A DNA stretch of 64,000 nt, from NCBI GenBank assembly GCA_964019415.1, contig OZ025884.1:5687233-5751232 (forward strand), written 5' to 3'. Positions 1-12,903 of this stretch are shown here, in pieces. This DNA comes from Ianthella basta. Lineage: Eukaryota > Porifera > Demospongiae > Verongiida > Ianthellidae. Every line of letters starts with the position of its first letter. Within the stretch, counting starts at the first letter, position 1. The position numbers and the translations under genes are program-made. The notes under the pieces are model-generated. The model did no database searches, was not told the origin of the DNA, and was given only the letters and a program-made list of their open reading frames with translations.

Positions 1-1127
1 GGTGCATCATAAGGCACCATGCAATTGCAAGCTATAGCTATGTGCAGTTGAAATTCATTCAGTCTGTGCTGACGCATGAAGGTATGCTTAGCCTATTGTT
101 TTCATGTAATCATGTAGCTAATTAAACAGTGCAAACAGCTCAGTGCTGGACTACGTAGTCTCTCTTCACATGTTTATGCTTTCATGTTGCTATTTCCTTA
201 ATTCCATTGAAACAATAATATAGTATACATTCCAATATCCTACTTACAGTGAAAGTAATAATCAATATAATATAATGTTCTCTCAAAAGGAAAAGGAGTA
301 AATGCATTAATCCGCTCTGTGCCTACTGTGAATTTCAATGCTTCCTTTCTGCATTACTTTAATAATAATCAGAAAGGGTTGTTCTCTAATACCAGCTTCA
401 CAACAGGGTTGAAAACAAGGTTTTCAGGCTTTTGGCAAGGTTTTCAACCCTGTTGTGAAGCTGGTATTAGAGAACAACCCTTTCTGATGACTGAGCCAGC
501 TGAGAAGCCCTCACTTCATTTAATAATAATACATATTTATGCATGGCCATGACCTACAGGAGCCCCCAGATTGTTTGCCCTTCAGGGCAAGCTGATTCTT
601 TGGGGGAGAGGTATGTAAGCAGAGACCTATCATATCTATTCATCTACTGATCATGACATCAAACATGTTGTTTTGTGTGTAATTTGTGCCTTATGCACTC
701 TGTGGTGGCGCAATACAGAATAGACTATTTTACCCTAAGTAGACTATTTAAGCTGGGCACAAACAAAACATGCCTGTATATAATCCAGATTCTCACTGGG
801 ACTGAGCTGAAGTGAAAAGTGAACTGATGTTATTCAAATTGAGCTGCATCCTAGTGTTATACACATACTGTAAGCACACACTCACTTGCATGCAGACACA
901 AGCATGTACACAGTCAACTCATAGACACACACATGTATGCATGTTTCCAGAGGTTCTACATTGAAACAGTACAACATATTAATTTAAAGGGCTGACCACA
1001 GAAATACATCCGGAAACAATGTGAAAATGACGTACCTGCCATGTGCACTATATACGTGCATGCATTACTAAATTCTACCTGGTTCTTGCTACTCATACTG
1101 AATATACTGGCCCTGAACTAAGAGTCA
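1..1127. other. Left-edge spacer upstream of copy 1
   Basis: Apart from the inverted repeat at 368-488 I see no gene. Around 530-600 the minus strand reads a GGGCAA-rich hairpin-like stretch followed by TAT(TAT)n-like sequence. It resembles the 3' tail of the non-LTR element at 43.7 kb, but the match is weak. The last ~130 bases should contain the promoter of copy 1. They do not carry the TATA-containing module seen before copies 12, 13, 16 and 17. Confidence 0.4.
368..488. repeat. Perfect 49-base inverted repeat (snap-back palindrome)
   Basis: The arms 368-416 and 440-488 are exact reverse complements separated by 23 bases, so the strand can fold into one long hairpin. A direct repeat resembling TTTAATAATAAT lies left (about 358-369) and right (about 519-530) of it, which could be a target duplication or just simple sequence. 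Perfect arms suggest a recent origin. The open frame across 319-552 exists only because of the palindrome and is not a gene. A foldback transposon or a replication-derived inverted duplication would both fit. Confidence 0.85.
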
Positions 1128-2778
1128 ATGGCAACATTGGGAGAAGCTGGTGTGCTGTTTCTATTCCTGATCAGCTCAGTACAGAGTGACTGTGAGAGAG
1201 GAGGAAGATGTGATGATGCAGACACAATACTGAGAGATATAGCTGCTGACCCCAAGAGCTACCAGCAGCTGCTGCAAGCCTTCTACCCCATCAACAAGGC
1301 ACAGCCTGCCTACATGGTGGTTGCCTACTTTTCCAACTTCACTGGCACCTTTCCAGAGGAGTGTGATGGACACACCTACCCATGGACCACATTCCCCAAC
1401 TTCAACACAACACACATCCAGTGGTATCTGTGGTCCACTCTACCAGCCAACAATGTGGTCAACATTCAAGTCTTGACTGAGTTTGGTCTGTCTGTCCCTG
1501 CTCAGAGCTACTATGCACTCTTCAACACTGCTCCTTGGTGGCTGAAGGTGACCACAACCATTGCCTGTGTTGCCTTCCCGTACAGTGTAAACGGCATAAG
1601 CTTGGACACAGTCACAGCAGAGGTGGGAGCTGGGGCATTGAGATACTTGTTATGTGTTGTTTGCATGAAGGGACTGAACAGGCATACAGGACCAATTTAG
1701 GGCTTGGCATGCAAAGATGGACTTTGCATCTAGATATATTATAAAATGGGACTTTACACACTTCTATATATGCCACTGCTTGCCTTATCCATTGTCTCTC
1801 CCTGTCACCTCTCTCCAAAATCAGCTGATGAGTGTCGTAGCTCCCAACAGGTACCATGAACAGCTCATGGATACACACTATCCAGGTGTGATTGAGATTT
1901 TTCTGGGTATGGATAGGCAGTGCTACAGTACTAGGGTGGTTAGGAGTCCAGGAAAGTACTCACTAGAAAAAGGGTTCTACTTCATGGTGGCCATACTGCA
2001 GGTATTGATGTCTCTTTGTCTCCAGTATATTACATGGAGAAAGCAGCTGGCCATATTGCAGAAAGTGAAGGGCACCAAAGGTGGACCAGCTGTGATGTGG
2101 GCATGCATTGCCTGGATGCCTCTTGCCAACTTGTACGTGGCAGTGAAATTCATAATATCAGCTTCACATTTTGCTGTCAATGAGGAAGTGCAAAGACACA
2201 ATGACAATTTCACCAGCATAATTGTGGGATACATCATACTCTATTCAAGCATAGCAGCAGTGATTCAGAGTGGAAAGGTTCTACCTGTGCTGCCAAACAC
2301 CAGTGTACTCAAGACTGTTGTTGTTAGGAGAGTGCTAAAATTCCATGTCTGGTGTAATTTTGACATTTTGACAACCGTCATACTAGCGAAGTCCCCATTT
2401 GCTGTCCTCCTTGTGGGAACAAACCCTTTCCTGTTTGGCTCTGCACTGCTGGCCATTGTCCTTGCAGCCTCCCTCCTCATCCTCCTCACTGCCACACTGT
2501 TCACCATTGGACAGGTGTTCTTGGAGGACCCAGACTTCAGGCTGACATGGAGAGAGGCAGTGCAGCAGGCAAGTTGGCTACTACTGGTTGCCACTGGCTG
2601 TGTTGGTGCGGCACTCCTCTTGGGCTGCATCTGCTTCCTGCTCCTCCTCAGCAAGGACGGCAACAAAGTGCAGAGTGTCTCTGGAGTAGCCTCCTTCCTC
2701 ATGAGACATGTGGTCTTCACTTCACTGCCACTGCTAATGCAATCACTGATCAGATTCATCAGGAATGTACACCTTTAA
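1128..2778 (+). CDS. Putative seven-pass receptor-like membrane protein, copy 1
   Basis: Exon 1 is 1128-1622 and exon 2 is 1825-2778, with a phase-0 GT-AG intron of 202 bases, giving 482 residues. Residues 1-20 form a signal peptide ending VQS, followed by the family ectodomain opening DCERGGRCDD, with sequons NFT and NTT. This copy belongs to the subgroup lacking the fifth and sixth exon-1 cysteines; its exon 1 ends SLDTVTAE. Exon 2 contributes an extracellular QCYS segment and then the membrane region. The first membrane segment is unusual: LMSLCLQYIT replaces the common APPILLYIT. Its intron and exon 2 start resemble those of copy 8. The function is unknown; receptor is inferred from topology, with no recognised domain. 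Confidence 0.82.
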
Positions 2779-3570
2779 ATCAGAATGCATTCATTACCTG
2801 GTTGATGGCAGGACTGTATAATTTAAGCTAATTTGCAAAAACATTAATACAGTATATTCTTTGTTATTTTTATATTATAGCCATTCATGGAAGCCTTATG
2901 TATATCGCAAAGTAGTGAGTGCCAGTTATATCCATTGCAGGAACATACTTTAATGTCACGTGTACATGTACCAAATTAAGGATGACTATTCATTCATTCT
3001 AGTGCATGAAAAATGAAATGGTCTCGAGCTCATGTAGTCACTCTGTTAGCTCTATCTCAGGTTCTGTTGCAGACTATAATATTCAGAGGACACACACAAC
3101 AATGAGTACATAGCTAACATACAACATACAATGTCATACATGAAACTATTGCAAATAGAACAAGCACAGCTACGTACAGCGCTTATAAAAACAGTAATTG
3201 AATCAGTTCCTCTATAGCCAAGTGCACTGTCACAACTATAGCTAAGCCGGCCCAAGAGCAGACAGGCAACAAATGAGACACTCTATTATGGTATTATTGT
3301 ACATTTGTGATCTTCGTCTACGTCTAATGGCAATTCAACTAAAGTGAAAGAGAAAAATTACCTAGCAAAGAAGTAAACATTAAATTGAAACACTGAATAT
3401 TGCAGTAAACTGAAGCAGTATAGGGGGTGTTGTTCATGTGCCAAGGAAGTCCCTAACAATTATATACTGTAACATAAACAACAGCATGCATGCATGCCTG
3501 TAACTAACAGTACATTGAACATTACTGTGGCCACCTGCAGTTGGTTCTCACTACCAATTGGACACTACAG
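2779..3570. other. Spacer between copies 1 and 2
   Basis: No gene is visible. From about 3281 to the start of copy 2 the sequence is closely repeated at about 8748-9059 before copy 4. This marks the left end of a two-gene duplication and probably includes the promoter used by this pair. No clear TATA box is seen. Confidence 0.55.
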
Positions 3571-5155
3571 ATGCTGCAACAGCTATTGAGAGAATATGGT
3601 GTGGTGTTGTTACTACTCCTGGTCAGTTCAGTACAGAGTGACTGTGAGAGAGGAGGGACTTGTGATGATGCAGACACAATGCTGAGAGACATAACTGCTG
3701 ACCCCAAGAGCTACCAACAGCTGCTGCAAGCCTTCTACCCCATCAACAAGGCACAGCCTGCCTACATGGTGGTTGCATACTTTACCAACTTCACTGGTGC
3801 CTTTCCAGAGGAGTGTGATGGACACACCTACCCATGGACCACATTCCCCAATTTAAACACAACACACATCCATTGGCTCCTGTGGACTACTCTACCAGCC
3901 AACAATGTGGTCAACATTCAACTCATGACTGAGTTTGGTCTGTCTGTCCCTGCTCAGAGCTACTATGCACTCTTCAACACTGCTCCTTGGTGGCTGAAGG
4001 TGACCACAACCACTGCCTGTGTTGCACTGCCATATATTGTAGTCGGATCACTATGCCCTAGTGCATCATGCTTCAGTGCCTTGGACAAAGTCATGGTAGA
4101 GGTGAGAAGAAAGCCACGAACACACTGCTGAGAGCTGGCATACATGCAGAAGAAGATAAGCCTTAATGACTTATTTATATACTCTCCTTTAAACTCTATA
4201 TACTCAGCTGATGAGAGTGGTGTCTCCTGAGAGGTACCAGAAGGAATTCTTTGACAGCAGCAATCCAGGTGTGCTTGAGGTCCGTATAGGCTTCGACCAG
4301 CAGTGCTACAACATTAGGGTAGTGAGGACACAATATGGAGCAATAGGAAGGTTCTACTGGACAATGGCCACGCTGGGCCTGATAGCTCCTCCCATTCTTC
4401 TCTACATCACATGGAGAAAGCAGCTGTCTGTGTTGCAGCAAATAAAGGACACCAAAGGTGGACCAGCTGTGATGTGGGCATGCATTGCCTGGATGCCTCT
4501 TGCCAACTTGTACATGGCTGTGAAATTCATTGTATCATTCTCACATTTTGCCGTTAATGAGACAGTGCAAAAGCAGAATGATACATTTACATATTTGATC
4601 ATGACATATGACATTCTCATTTCAAGTGTAGCAGCAGTGATTCAGAGTGGAAAGGCTCTACCTGGGCTGCCACACACCGGTGTACTCAAGAAGGCCATTG
4701 TGAGGAGAGTGGTGAAACTCCACATATGGTTTCATTTTGACATTTTGATTATTCAGACACTAGGGATTTATGCTTATGCTGTCCTCCTTGTGGGAACAAA
4801 CCCCTTCCTGTATGGCTCTGCACTGCTGGCCATTGTCCTTGCAGCCTCCCTCCTCATCCTCCTCACTGCCACACTGTTCACCATTGGACAGGTGTTCTTG
4901 GAGGACCCAGACTTCAGGCTGACATGGAGAGAGGCAGTGCGGCAGGCAGGTTGGCTACTGCTGGTTGTCACTGGCTGTGTGGGGGTGGCACTCTTCCTGG
5001 GCTGCATCTGCTTCCTGCTCCTCCTCAGCAAGGGCGGCAACAAAGTTCAGAGTGTCTCTGGAGTGGCCTCCTTCCTAATGAGGCATGTGGTCCTCACTGC
5101 ACTGCCACTGCTAATGAACTCTCTCATCAGACTCATCAGGAACATACACATTTAA
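3571..5155 (+). CDS. Putative seven-pass receptor-like membrane protein, copy 2
   Basis: Exons 3571-4101 and 4208-5155 (intron 106 bases) give 492 residues. I chose the ATG at 3571 because it opens a normal signal peptide (MLQQLLREYGVVLLLLLV, then SSVQS); the frame is open upstream but has no earlier ATG. All six exon-1 cysteines are present, the last pair in the stretch CPSASCF. The segment before the first membrane span (FFDSSNPGVLEVRIG) is shared almost exactly with copy 4, its duplicate. The chain ends in a basic tail, RLIRNIHI. The predicted location is the cell surface; the ligand and partner are unknown. Confidence 0.82.
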
Positions 5156-6852
5156 CTAAGCACAATTTCACTGTTGTAACTATCCTTGTATTTTAAAACA
5201 GCCAAAGTACAATTTAATGCAACTGCCTAGCTATAAGTATATGTGCATGTGTGCCTATGTGGATGTATGTGTATCCAACAATACATCTCATGTAGTTTAT
5301 ATGGTGCACTTGCAATGAAGGCAAGGAAGCTTAAGCTGTTATACCACATTGAAACAACTATCCAGACGGACATGGAGGAATTAACACAATTATGACATAA
5401 TTTACATTCAGTGTCAACACTATGGATCAATATACAGAATGCATAGAAGCAGCTATATTATACAGTGCACCATACATGCATACTTAGTATGCATAAATAT
5501 CAATAATTGGGTTCATAATAGCAGTGAATTATAATGTACAAGATTGTTGTAAGAGTGTCTGAATGTTTTGATCCAATTATGCAATAAATAGGAATCTAGT
5601 CTAAAGGAACTGGGCTATGTTTACATACAGCACCAAGGGATGGTGGCTGTATGGCTAGCTATGCATTATGAACACATGACTCATGCTCATGTATATTTGC
5701 TCCATACTCCAATTTTGTACGAGAAACAGCTACAAGTGGCCCAGAGTTTGGACAACTATAATATGCACTGAAAAGAGAACTTAGTCTGTTACAACAGACA
5801 GCGTTACAGCTACATTGTGTTTATGCAGTGAAGACTTTGGGTGTTTCTTTGCATCCTGCTACTCTTGCATAGCACAAACTGCACTCTCACCCTGAAATGT
5901 AAACGCCACACTTGCATTCTGAATTTCATTGTTTTTGCTTTATTTTCCAGTTGCTCTCATTCAGTGAAATAGCACTGGATTCCAATGTCACCATAATTCA
6001 TGACTGTCTTTCCCAAAGTACTGGAGTCAACAGCAAAACAATACATGAAACTACCCTGCATGTGCCCAGAGTACCCAAAATAGTACAGTAAAACTCCCTT
6101 GCAGAATGGATGAGTGCTGTTTACTACTACCACAATAGTAGTAGTTTCAGCCTACTGTTCTAACAAAACAAGATCAATACTGCATATATATGCCAATAAT
6201 ATGGCATTGAGCACATGTGTAGTGTGTGCTCGTACTTAGCATGCTTTTGGCCATTACCACTTATTATTTCCTGTATGTTACTTCCTTCCTGCCGGTATTA
6301 CACACACATCATGTGACCGTCATTGTGCCTTGTGCAAACAATACCTTTTATTCTTTGTTGTTCTTTGTATGCACGCTATATATTCTGGTGCATGCGAATT
6401 TGATTGATCACCACTATTGCAACTCGATCCAGATCCCTTACTGTAACAACCATTACACATGCACTCGCAGACACTACAGACTGTGAAACATGCTGCAGGA
6501 CTAACACACAGATGCACTGACACAGTATGTCTTCATCAGTTCAGTTAACATATGTAATATGCACTGTATTGTCAGTGCACATACATTTGAGCAAGTAACT
6601 GAATGAGCTGGAGTCCCATCAATGGGAGTTCTGCATGAAGCTGACATGAATTACATAGCACACACAAAACAGTATAGGGGCTGCCCATGATCTAAGGTTT
6701 CAAACAAGGAAATGTTGGGAAATGCATCCAGAAACATAGTGAAAGTAATACATACGTATGTTAGTGCCGTAGTTGTTTAATTCAACGTACAGGAATGAAT
6801 GCTCATATTTCATCCACCTGGGTCTCACTGAGCAAGACGTTGGACACTACAG
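5156..6852. other. Spacer between copies 2 and 3
   Basis: 1.7 kb without a convincing gene. Most of it, including the first ~400 bases and the last ~250 bases before copy 3, recurs in the spacer between copies 4 and 5 (10641-12903), so it is part of the duplicated block. Short frames such as the one at 6226-6486 are low-complexity and not conserved in the sister spacer. Confidence 0.5.
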
Positions 6853-8398
6853 ATGCTACAACACCTATTGTGGAATGTTGGCGTATTGTTGGTACTCCTC
6901 GTAAGCACAGTACTGGGTGACTGTGAAAGAGGAGGAATTTGTGATGATGCAGACACAATGCTGAGAGACATAGCTGCTGACCCCAAGAGCTACCAGCAGC
7001 TGCTGCAAGCCTTCTACCCCATCAACAAGGCACAGCCTGCCTACATGGTGGTTGCCTACTTTACCAACTTCACTGGCACCTTTCCAGAGGAGTGTGATGG
7101 ACACACCTACCCATGGACAACATTCCCAAACTTCACTACAACACAAATCCAGTGGTACTTGTGGTCTACTCTACCAGCCAACAATGTGGTCAACATTCAA
7201 ATATTGACTGAATTTGGCCTATATGTCCCTGCTCATAGCTATTATGCCTTCTTTAAATCAGCTCCTTGGTGGCTGAAGGTGACCACAACCACTGCCTGTG
7301 TTGCACTGCCATACAACGCAAGTGAGTACAACCTGAATGTGGTCACAGAAGAGGTGAGAGCTAGGACTTTTCATTTATTATTGATCAGCCTCCAGAAATG
7401 CATGCTGGTCATTTGTACATGTATCCCTCCCCCATCTCATGCAGTTGATGAAAGTAGTAGCTCCAAAGAAGTACCACGAACTGTTCTTTGATGTAGACAA
7501 TCCAGGCGTGATTGTAGTCTTTCTCGGTTATGACTATCAGTGCTACAGCCCAATGGTGGTTAGGAGCATATATAATACCATACAAGAAAACATGTTCTAT
7601 TATATGGTGGATAAATTGGGATTTGTGGCTCCTCCCATTCTCCTCTACATCACATGGAGAAAGCAACTGGCTGCATTACAGAGGATAAAGAACGCCAAAG
7701 GTGGACCAGCTGTGATGTGGGCATGCATTGCCTGGATGCCTCTTGCCAACTTGTACTTAGACTGGAAACTGCTAGAAACATTTACTCAGTTAGCTGTTAC
7801 TGAAGAAGTGCAAAGAGATAATGATGCCCAATTTAGCACAGGAGCAACATGTGTTGCAGTCTATTTTGGCATAGTAGCAGTGATTCAAAGTGGAAAGGCT
7901 CTACCTGGGCTGCCAAACTTCAGAATACTCAAGAGTAGCATTGTGAGAAGAGTGGTTAAGTTCTATATTTGGTATCATTTTGACTTGTTGGTGGCCATGA
8001 TTATAAGAACATCCCTTTTTGTCATCCTCCTTGTCGGAACAAACCCCTTCCTGTATGGCTCAGCACTGCTGGCCATTGTCCTTGCAGCCTTCCTCCCCAT
8101 CCTCCTCACTGCCACACTGTTCACCATTGGACAGGTGTTCTTGAAGGATCCAGACTTCAGGCTGACATGGAGAGAGGCAGTGTGGCAGGCAGGTTGGCTA
8201 CTGCTGGTTGGCACTGGCTGTGTGGGGGTGGCACTCTTCCTGGGCTGCATCTGCTTCCTGCTCCTCCTCAGCAAGGACGGCAACAAGGTGCAGAGTGTCT
8301 CTGGAGTAGCCTCCTTCCTCATGTCACATGTGGTCCTCACTGCACTGCCACTGGTAATGAACTCTCTCATCAGATTCATCAGGAAGATAAGAATTTAA
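6853..8398 (+). CDS. Putative seven-pass receptor-like membrane protein, copy 3
   Basis: Exons 6853-7353 and 7445-8398, with the shortest intron of the array (91 bases), give 484 residues. The signal peptide begins MLQHLLWNVGVLLVLLVS. Both late exon-1 cysteines are absent; the region reads NASEYNLNVVTEE and gains an extra sequon, NAS. The predicted outer loop between spans 2 and 3 (LLETFTQLAVTEEVQRDND) differs strongly from copies 1, 2 and 4, while the C-terminal half matches them nearly residue for residue. The acceptor is followed by TTG ATG AAA rather than the common CTG ATG AGT. The closest relative is copy 5. Confidence 0.82.
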
Positions 8399-9059
8399 GG
8401 GACCATAGCACATTCATTTTTGCAAGGGAATATACACACTTTAATGCTATTGCAGATTATAGGCTGGTCATAAATCACTGCATGAAAAACTCATACAGTT
8501 ATACTTGCACATTGTGTATAGCCAACAATTTGCATCCATCATTTAAAGGAATTATTGTATACTTTTATGCATGAAATAGATTGCAATGACTGCATGTACG
8601 TACGTATTTCTTGACTGAAACAACTATAATAGGCCATATATGAATATACAAAGGTTTGGGTGAGTGGAGTACAGTTCTGGTAAATTAAATCAAACTTCAC
8701 AATAATTAGCAATGCACTCAAAAATGTTGAAGAGGTGTGAAGCAGAGTTCACTCTATTATGGTATTATTGTACATTTGTGATCTTTGTCTATGTCAGATG
8801 GCAATTCAACTAAAGTGAAAGAGAAAAATTAACCTAGCAAAGAAGTAAACATTGAACAAACAAAATTGAAACAAGGAATATTATGTGGTAAACTGAAACA
8901 TTATATGGCTGTTGTTCATATGCCAAAGAAGTCCCAAAAATACATACAAGTCATAAACAACTGCATGCAAGCATGCCTGTAGCTACGTAACAGCTAATAC
9001 TGAATGTTACTTCGACACACCTGCAGTTGGTTCCGCTAGCAATTACAAAGACATTACAA
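8399..9059. other. Spacer between copies 3 and 4
   Basis: No gene. The left part (to about 8740) is shared with the 3' flank of the C-terminal scrap at 16185-16418. From about 8748 on it repeats the region upstream of copy 2. Confidence 0.55.
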
Positions 9060-10640
9060 ATGCTACAACAGCTATTGAGAGACGTTTGTATATTCCTGTT
9101 ACTACTCGTCAGTACAGTACAGAGTGACTGTGAGAGTGGAGGAACTTGTGGTGATGCAGAGAAGATGCTGAGAGACATAGCTGCTGACCCCAAGAGCTAC
9201 CAACAGCTGCTGCAAGCCTTCTACCCCATCAACAAGGCACAGCCTGCCTACATGGTGGTTGCATACTTTACCGACTTCACTGGCACCTTTCCAGAGGAGT
9301 GTGACGGACACACCTACCCATGGACCACCTTTCCCAACTTCAACACAACACACATCCTGTGGTACCTGTGGTCCACTCTACCAGCCAACAATGTGGTCAA
9401 CATTCAAGTGATGACTGAGTTTGGTCTGTCTGTTCCTGCTCAGAGCTACTATGCACTCTTCAACACTGCTCCTTGGTGGCTGAAGGTGACCACAACCACT
9501 GCCTGTGTTGCACTGCCATATAATGTAGCTGAATCACAATGCACTAGTGCTGCGTGCTTCAGTGCCTTGGACAAAGTCACAGTAGAGGTGAGAAGAAAGC
9601 CATAAACACCACTGCCGAGAGCTGGCATACATGCAAAGGTATATACAGTAATGTCCTATTTCTATACTCTCTTATAAATTCAGCTGATGAGTGTGGTGTC
9701 TCCTGAGAGGTACCAGAAGGAATTCTTTGACAGCAGCAATCCAGGTGTGCTTGAGGTCCGTATAGGCATCGACCAGCAGTGCTACAGCATTAGGGTAGTG
9801 AGGACACAATATGCAGCAATCAAAGTAGAAGGAAGGTTCTACTGGACAGTGGCCACGTTGGGCCTGTTTGCTCCTCCTGTTCTCCTCTACATCACTAGGA
9901 GAAAGCAGCTGGCTGTGTTACAGCAAGTAAAGGACACCAAAGGTGGACCAGCTGTGATGTGGGCATGCATTGCCTGGATGCCTCTTGTCAACTTGTACAT
10001 GGTAGTGAAATTCATTGTATCATTCTCACATTATGCCGTTAATGAGACAGTGCAAAGTCAGAATGACACATTCATATACTTGATTATGACATATGTCATT
10101 CTCATTTCAAGCATAGCAGCAGTGATTCAGAGTGGAAGGACTCTACCTGGGCTGCCACACACCGTTGTACTCAAGAGGGCCATTGTGAGGAGAGTGGTGA
10201 AACTCCACATATGGTTTCATTTTGACATTTTGATTATTCAGACACTAGGGAAGTCTTCTTATGCTGTACTCCTTGTGGGAACAAACCCCTTCCTGTATGG
10301 CTCAGCACTGCTGGCCATTGTCCTTGCAGCCTCCCTCCCCATTCTCCTCACTGCCACACTGTTCACCATTGGACAGGTGTTCTTGGAGGACCCAGACTTC
10401 AGGCTGACATGGAGAGAGGCAGTGCGGCAGGCAGGTTGGCTACTGCTGGTTGTCACTGGCTGTGTGGGGGTGGCACTCTTCCTGGGCTGCATCTGCTTCC
10501 TGCTCCTCCTCAGCAAGGGCGGCAACAAAGTTCAGAGTGTCTCTGGAGTGGCCTCCTTCCTAATGAGGCATGTGGTCCTCACTTCACTGCCACTGCTAAT
10601 GAACTCTCTCATCAGACTCATCAGGAACATACACATTTAA
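9060..10640 (+). CDS. Putative seven-pass receptor-like membrane protein, copy 4
   Basis: Exons 9060-9587 and 9684-10640 (intron 96 bases) give 494 residues. The ATG at 9060 starts the signal peptide MLQQLLRDVCIFLLLLVS. The conserved opening is altered to DCESGGTCGDAEKM, where most copies have CERGGTCDDADTM, but all six exon-1 cysteines remain. Relative to sister copy 2 it has three extra residues just before span 1 (KVE) and the same FFDSSNPGVLEVRIG segment. Even the 3' flank (10641 onward) matches that of copy 2, which shows duplication of the whole gene with its spacer. Confidence 0.82.
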
Positions 10641-12903
10641 CTAAGCACAATTTCACTGTTGTAACTATCCTTGTATTTTAAAACAGCCAAAGTACAATTT
10701 AATGCAACTGCCTAGCTATAAGTATATATGCATGTGTGCCTACGTGAACGCATGTGTATCCAACAATACATCTCATGTAGTTTATAAGCCACACTTGTAA
10801 TTATAATGAAGGCAAGGAAGCTTAAGCTGTTACCACATTGAAACAATTAACCAGACGGACATGGAGGAATTACCAGAATTATGACAATTTAGGTTGACTG
10901 TCAACACAATGGATTTATACAGAATGCATAGAAGCAGCTGAATGCACAGTGCACCATACGTATGTACACAATACGTATAAATATCAAAATATTAGGTTCA
11001 TAATAGCAATGAATCATGATGTACAAGGTTTTTGTATGAGTGTCTGAATGTTTTGAACCAATTATTATGAATTAAATAAGAATATAGTCTGAAGGAACTG
11101 GGCTGTGGGGCACTATGGTTACATACAGCACCAAGGGACGGTATCTGTATGGCTAGCTATGCATTATGAACACATGCGTGCATGCTCATGTAGATGTGCC
11201 ATATGTGCTAGTTACATGGCTATACACAATTCTCATGCACCAGTCATTAACACACATACATGCTTGACTACTTTTCATTTAACACATTGTGCTTTCACTT
11301 TCTAGCTACAGTATTTACTGAAATTGCCAATGTCCTAATTGCAGGAGAATGAAACTCATAATTCATAACTGCCTTAATTCCCAAATCTACAATGTAAACA
11401 GGTGAATTACGTAGTGCTGACCACATTGTGTGCTAGGATATTCCCATGCACTTATAGAAATGGGGCTTTTTTGAAATTTGTCCCTCAAAATAGTAGTATG
11501 GTGCATTGTAATAACTGGTGTGAATGAACAGTTCTCAGAACAGGGTTCATGAAATGGCATGTATATGCAGTATTGCCATGATTCAGTTTTGCACAGCTTA
11601 ACTTCTACCCAGCTGATTGAGTTAATTTCAGAACAAGCTCGCTCAGGATGCATACACAATATGTCCCAAATGTACATGCACAGACACATAGACATACTGA
11701 GATATATGCTTATGCCAGTGCATACACACACAAACTGTATGTGCACTCACAAATACACTCACACACATACAAAAATGTGTTATAGCAAATAATGCATACA
11801 GAATACTATCTGTTGTAACATTCAGCGAATGTTATAGAATTTTATTAGCTGTTCAAACTTGCAGTACTGACAGTTATTTCCTGTACAACTTGCAATTGTA
11901 CAATTTGTACCTACTCCCTGTTACTTTGTGCATTTTGTACAAGTAACAGCTGCAAATGGCCCAAGGTTTAGACAACAGTGTACTAAAGTACTTACTGCAT
12001 AACCTGTTATAATGACAGTGTTGTAGCTACAGTGAAGACTTTGTGTGTTTGTTTGTATGCTGCTATGCTGCATAACATCAACAACACTGTCAACTTGAAA
12101 TGCAATAGCTACGCATGCATTCATTGTTTTCACTTCATTCTTCCTGGCACTCTCATTCAAGGAAATGGCACTGGATTCCAATGTCTTATTGTAATGAAAA
12201 TAAAATCATAATTCATAACTGAGTGGCCTTTCCAAAATAATGAGGTCAACAGCAAAAACAATATATTAAACTACCCTGCATGCATGTGTCCAGATGTACC
12301 CAAAATAGTCTTAAGAGCGCTAGCTTGTACAGCACTTCCTGCAGAACAAATGAGTATTGTTAACTACTTTACCACAGTAGAAGTTTTAGTCTACTGGTCT
12401 AACAAAATCAAAATGCACTGTGCAATGCAATAATATGGCATTGAGCACATGCACTCACAGACACTACAGACTGTGACACATGCTGCAGGACTAACGGTAC
12501 ACGTAAACACATAAACACATAAACACATGTACACAGATGCACACACAGCAAATCTTTACCTTAATATACTGTATGTAATGTGCATTGCATTGTCAGCACA
12601 TACATTTGAGCACATAACTGAATGAGCTGGTGTAATATCAGTAGAATATTGCTAAAAGCTAACATTTAATCATCGATACTCGGCCCTCTATGATGAAATA
12701 AAATAGCTTTGCTCACACTAACAGTATATAGAAGCTGTCCATGAAAGTTCCAAACAAGGAAACGTCAAGGATACATACACTTCCTGAAACATTGTGAAAC
12801 CAATAATTATGTCAGTGCAATAATTGTTTAATTCGACGTACAGGAATGAATGCTCATATTTCATTCACCTGGGTCTCACTGAGCAAGACGCTGGACACTA
12901 CAG
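10641..12903. other. Spacer between copies 4 and 5
   Basis: 2.3 kb without a convincing gene. Both ends match the spacer between copies 2 and 3; the middle (about 11.3-12.4 kb) is partly extra or diverged, making this block about 560 bases longer than its sister. Short frames at 11105-11305, 11387-11746 and 11559-11792 are (CA)-rich and look spurious. Confidence 0.5.

Noticed and set aside
319-552. 77-codon frame at the left edge
   Set aside because: It spans the perfect inverted repeat; the coding appearance comes from the palindrome.
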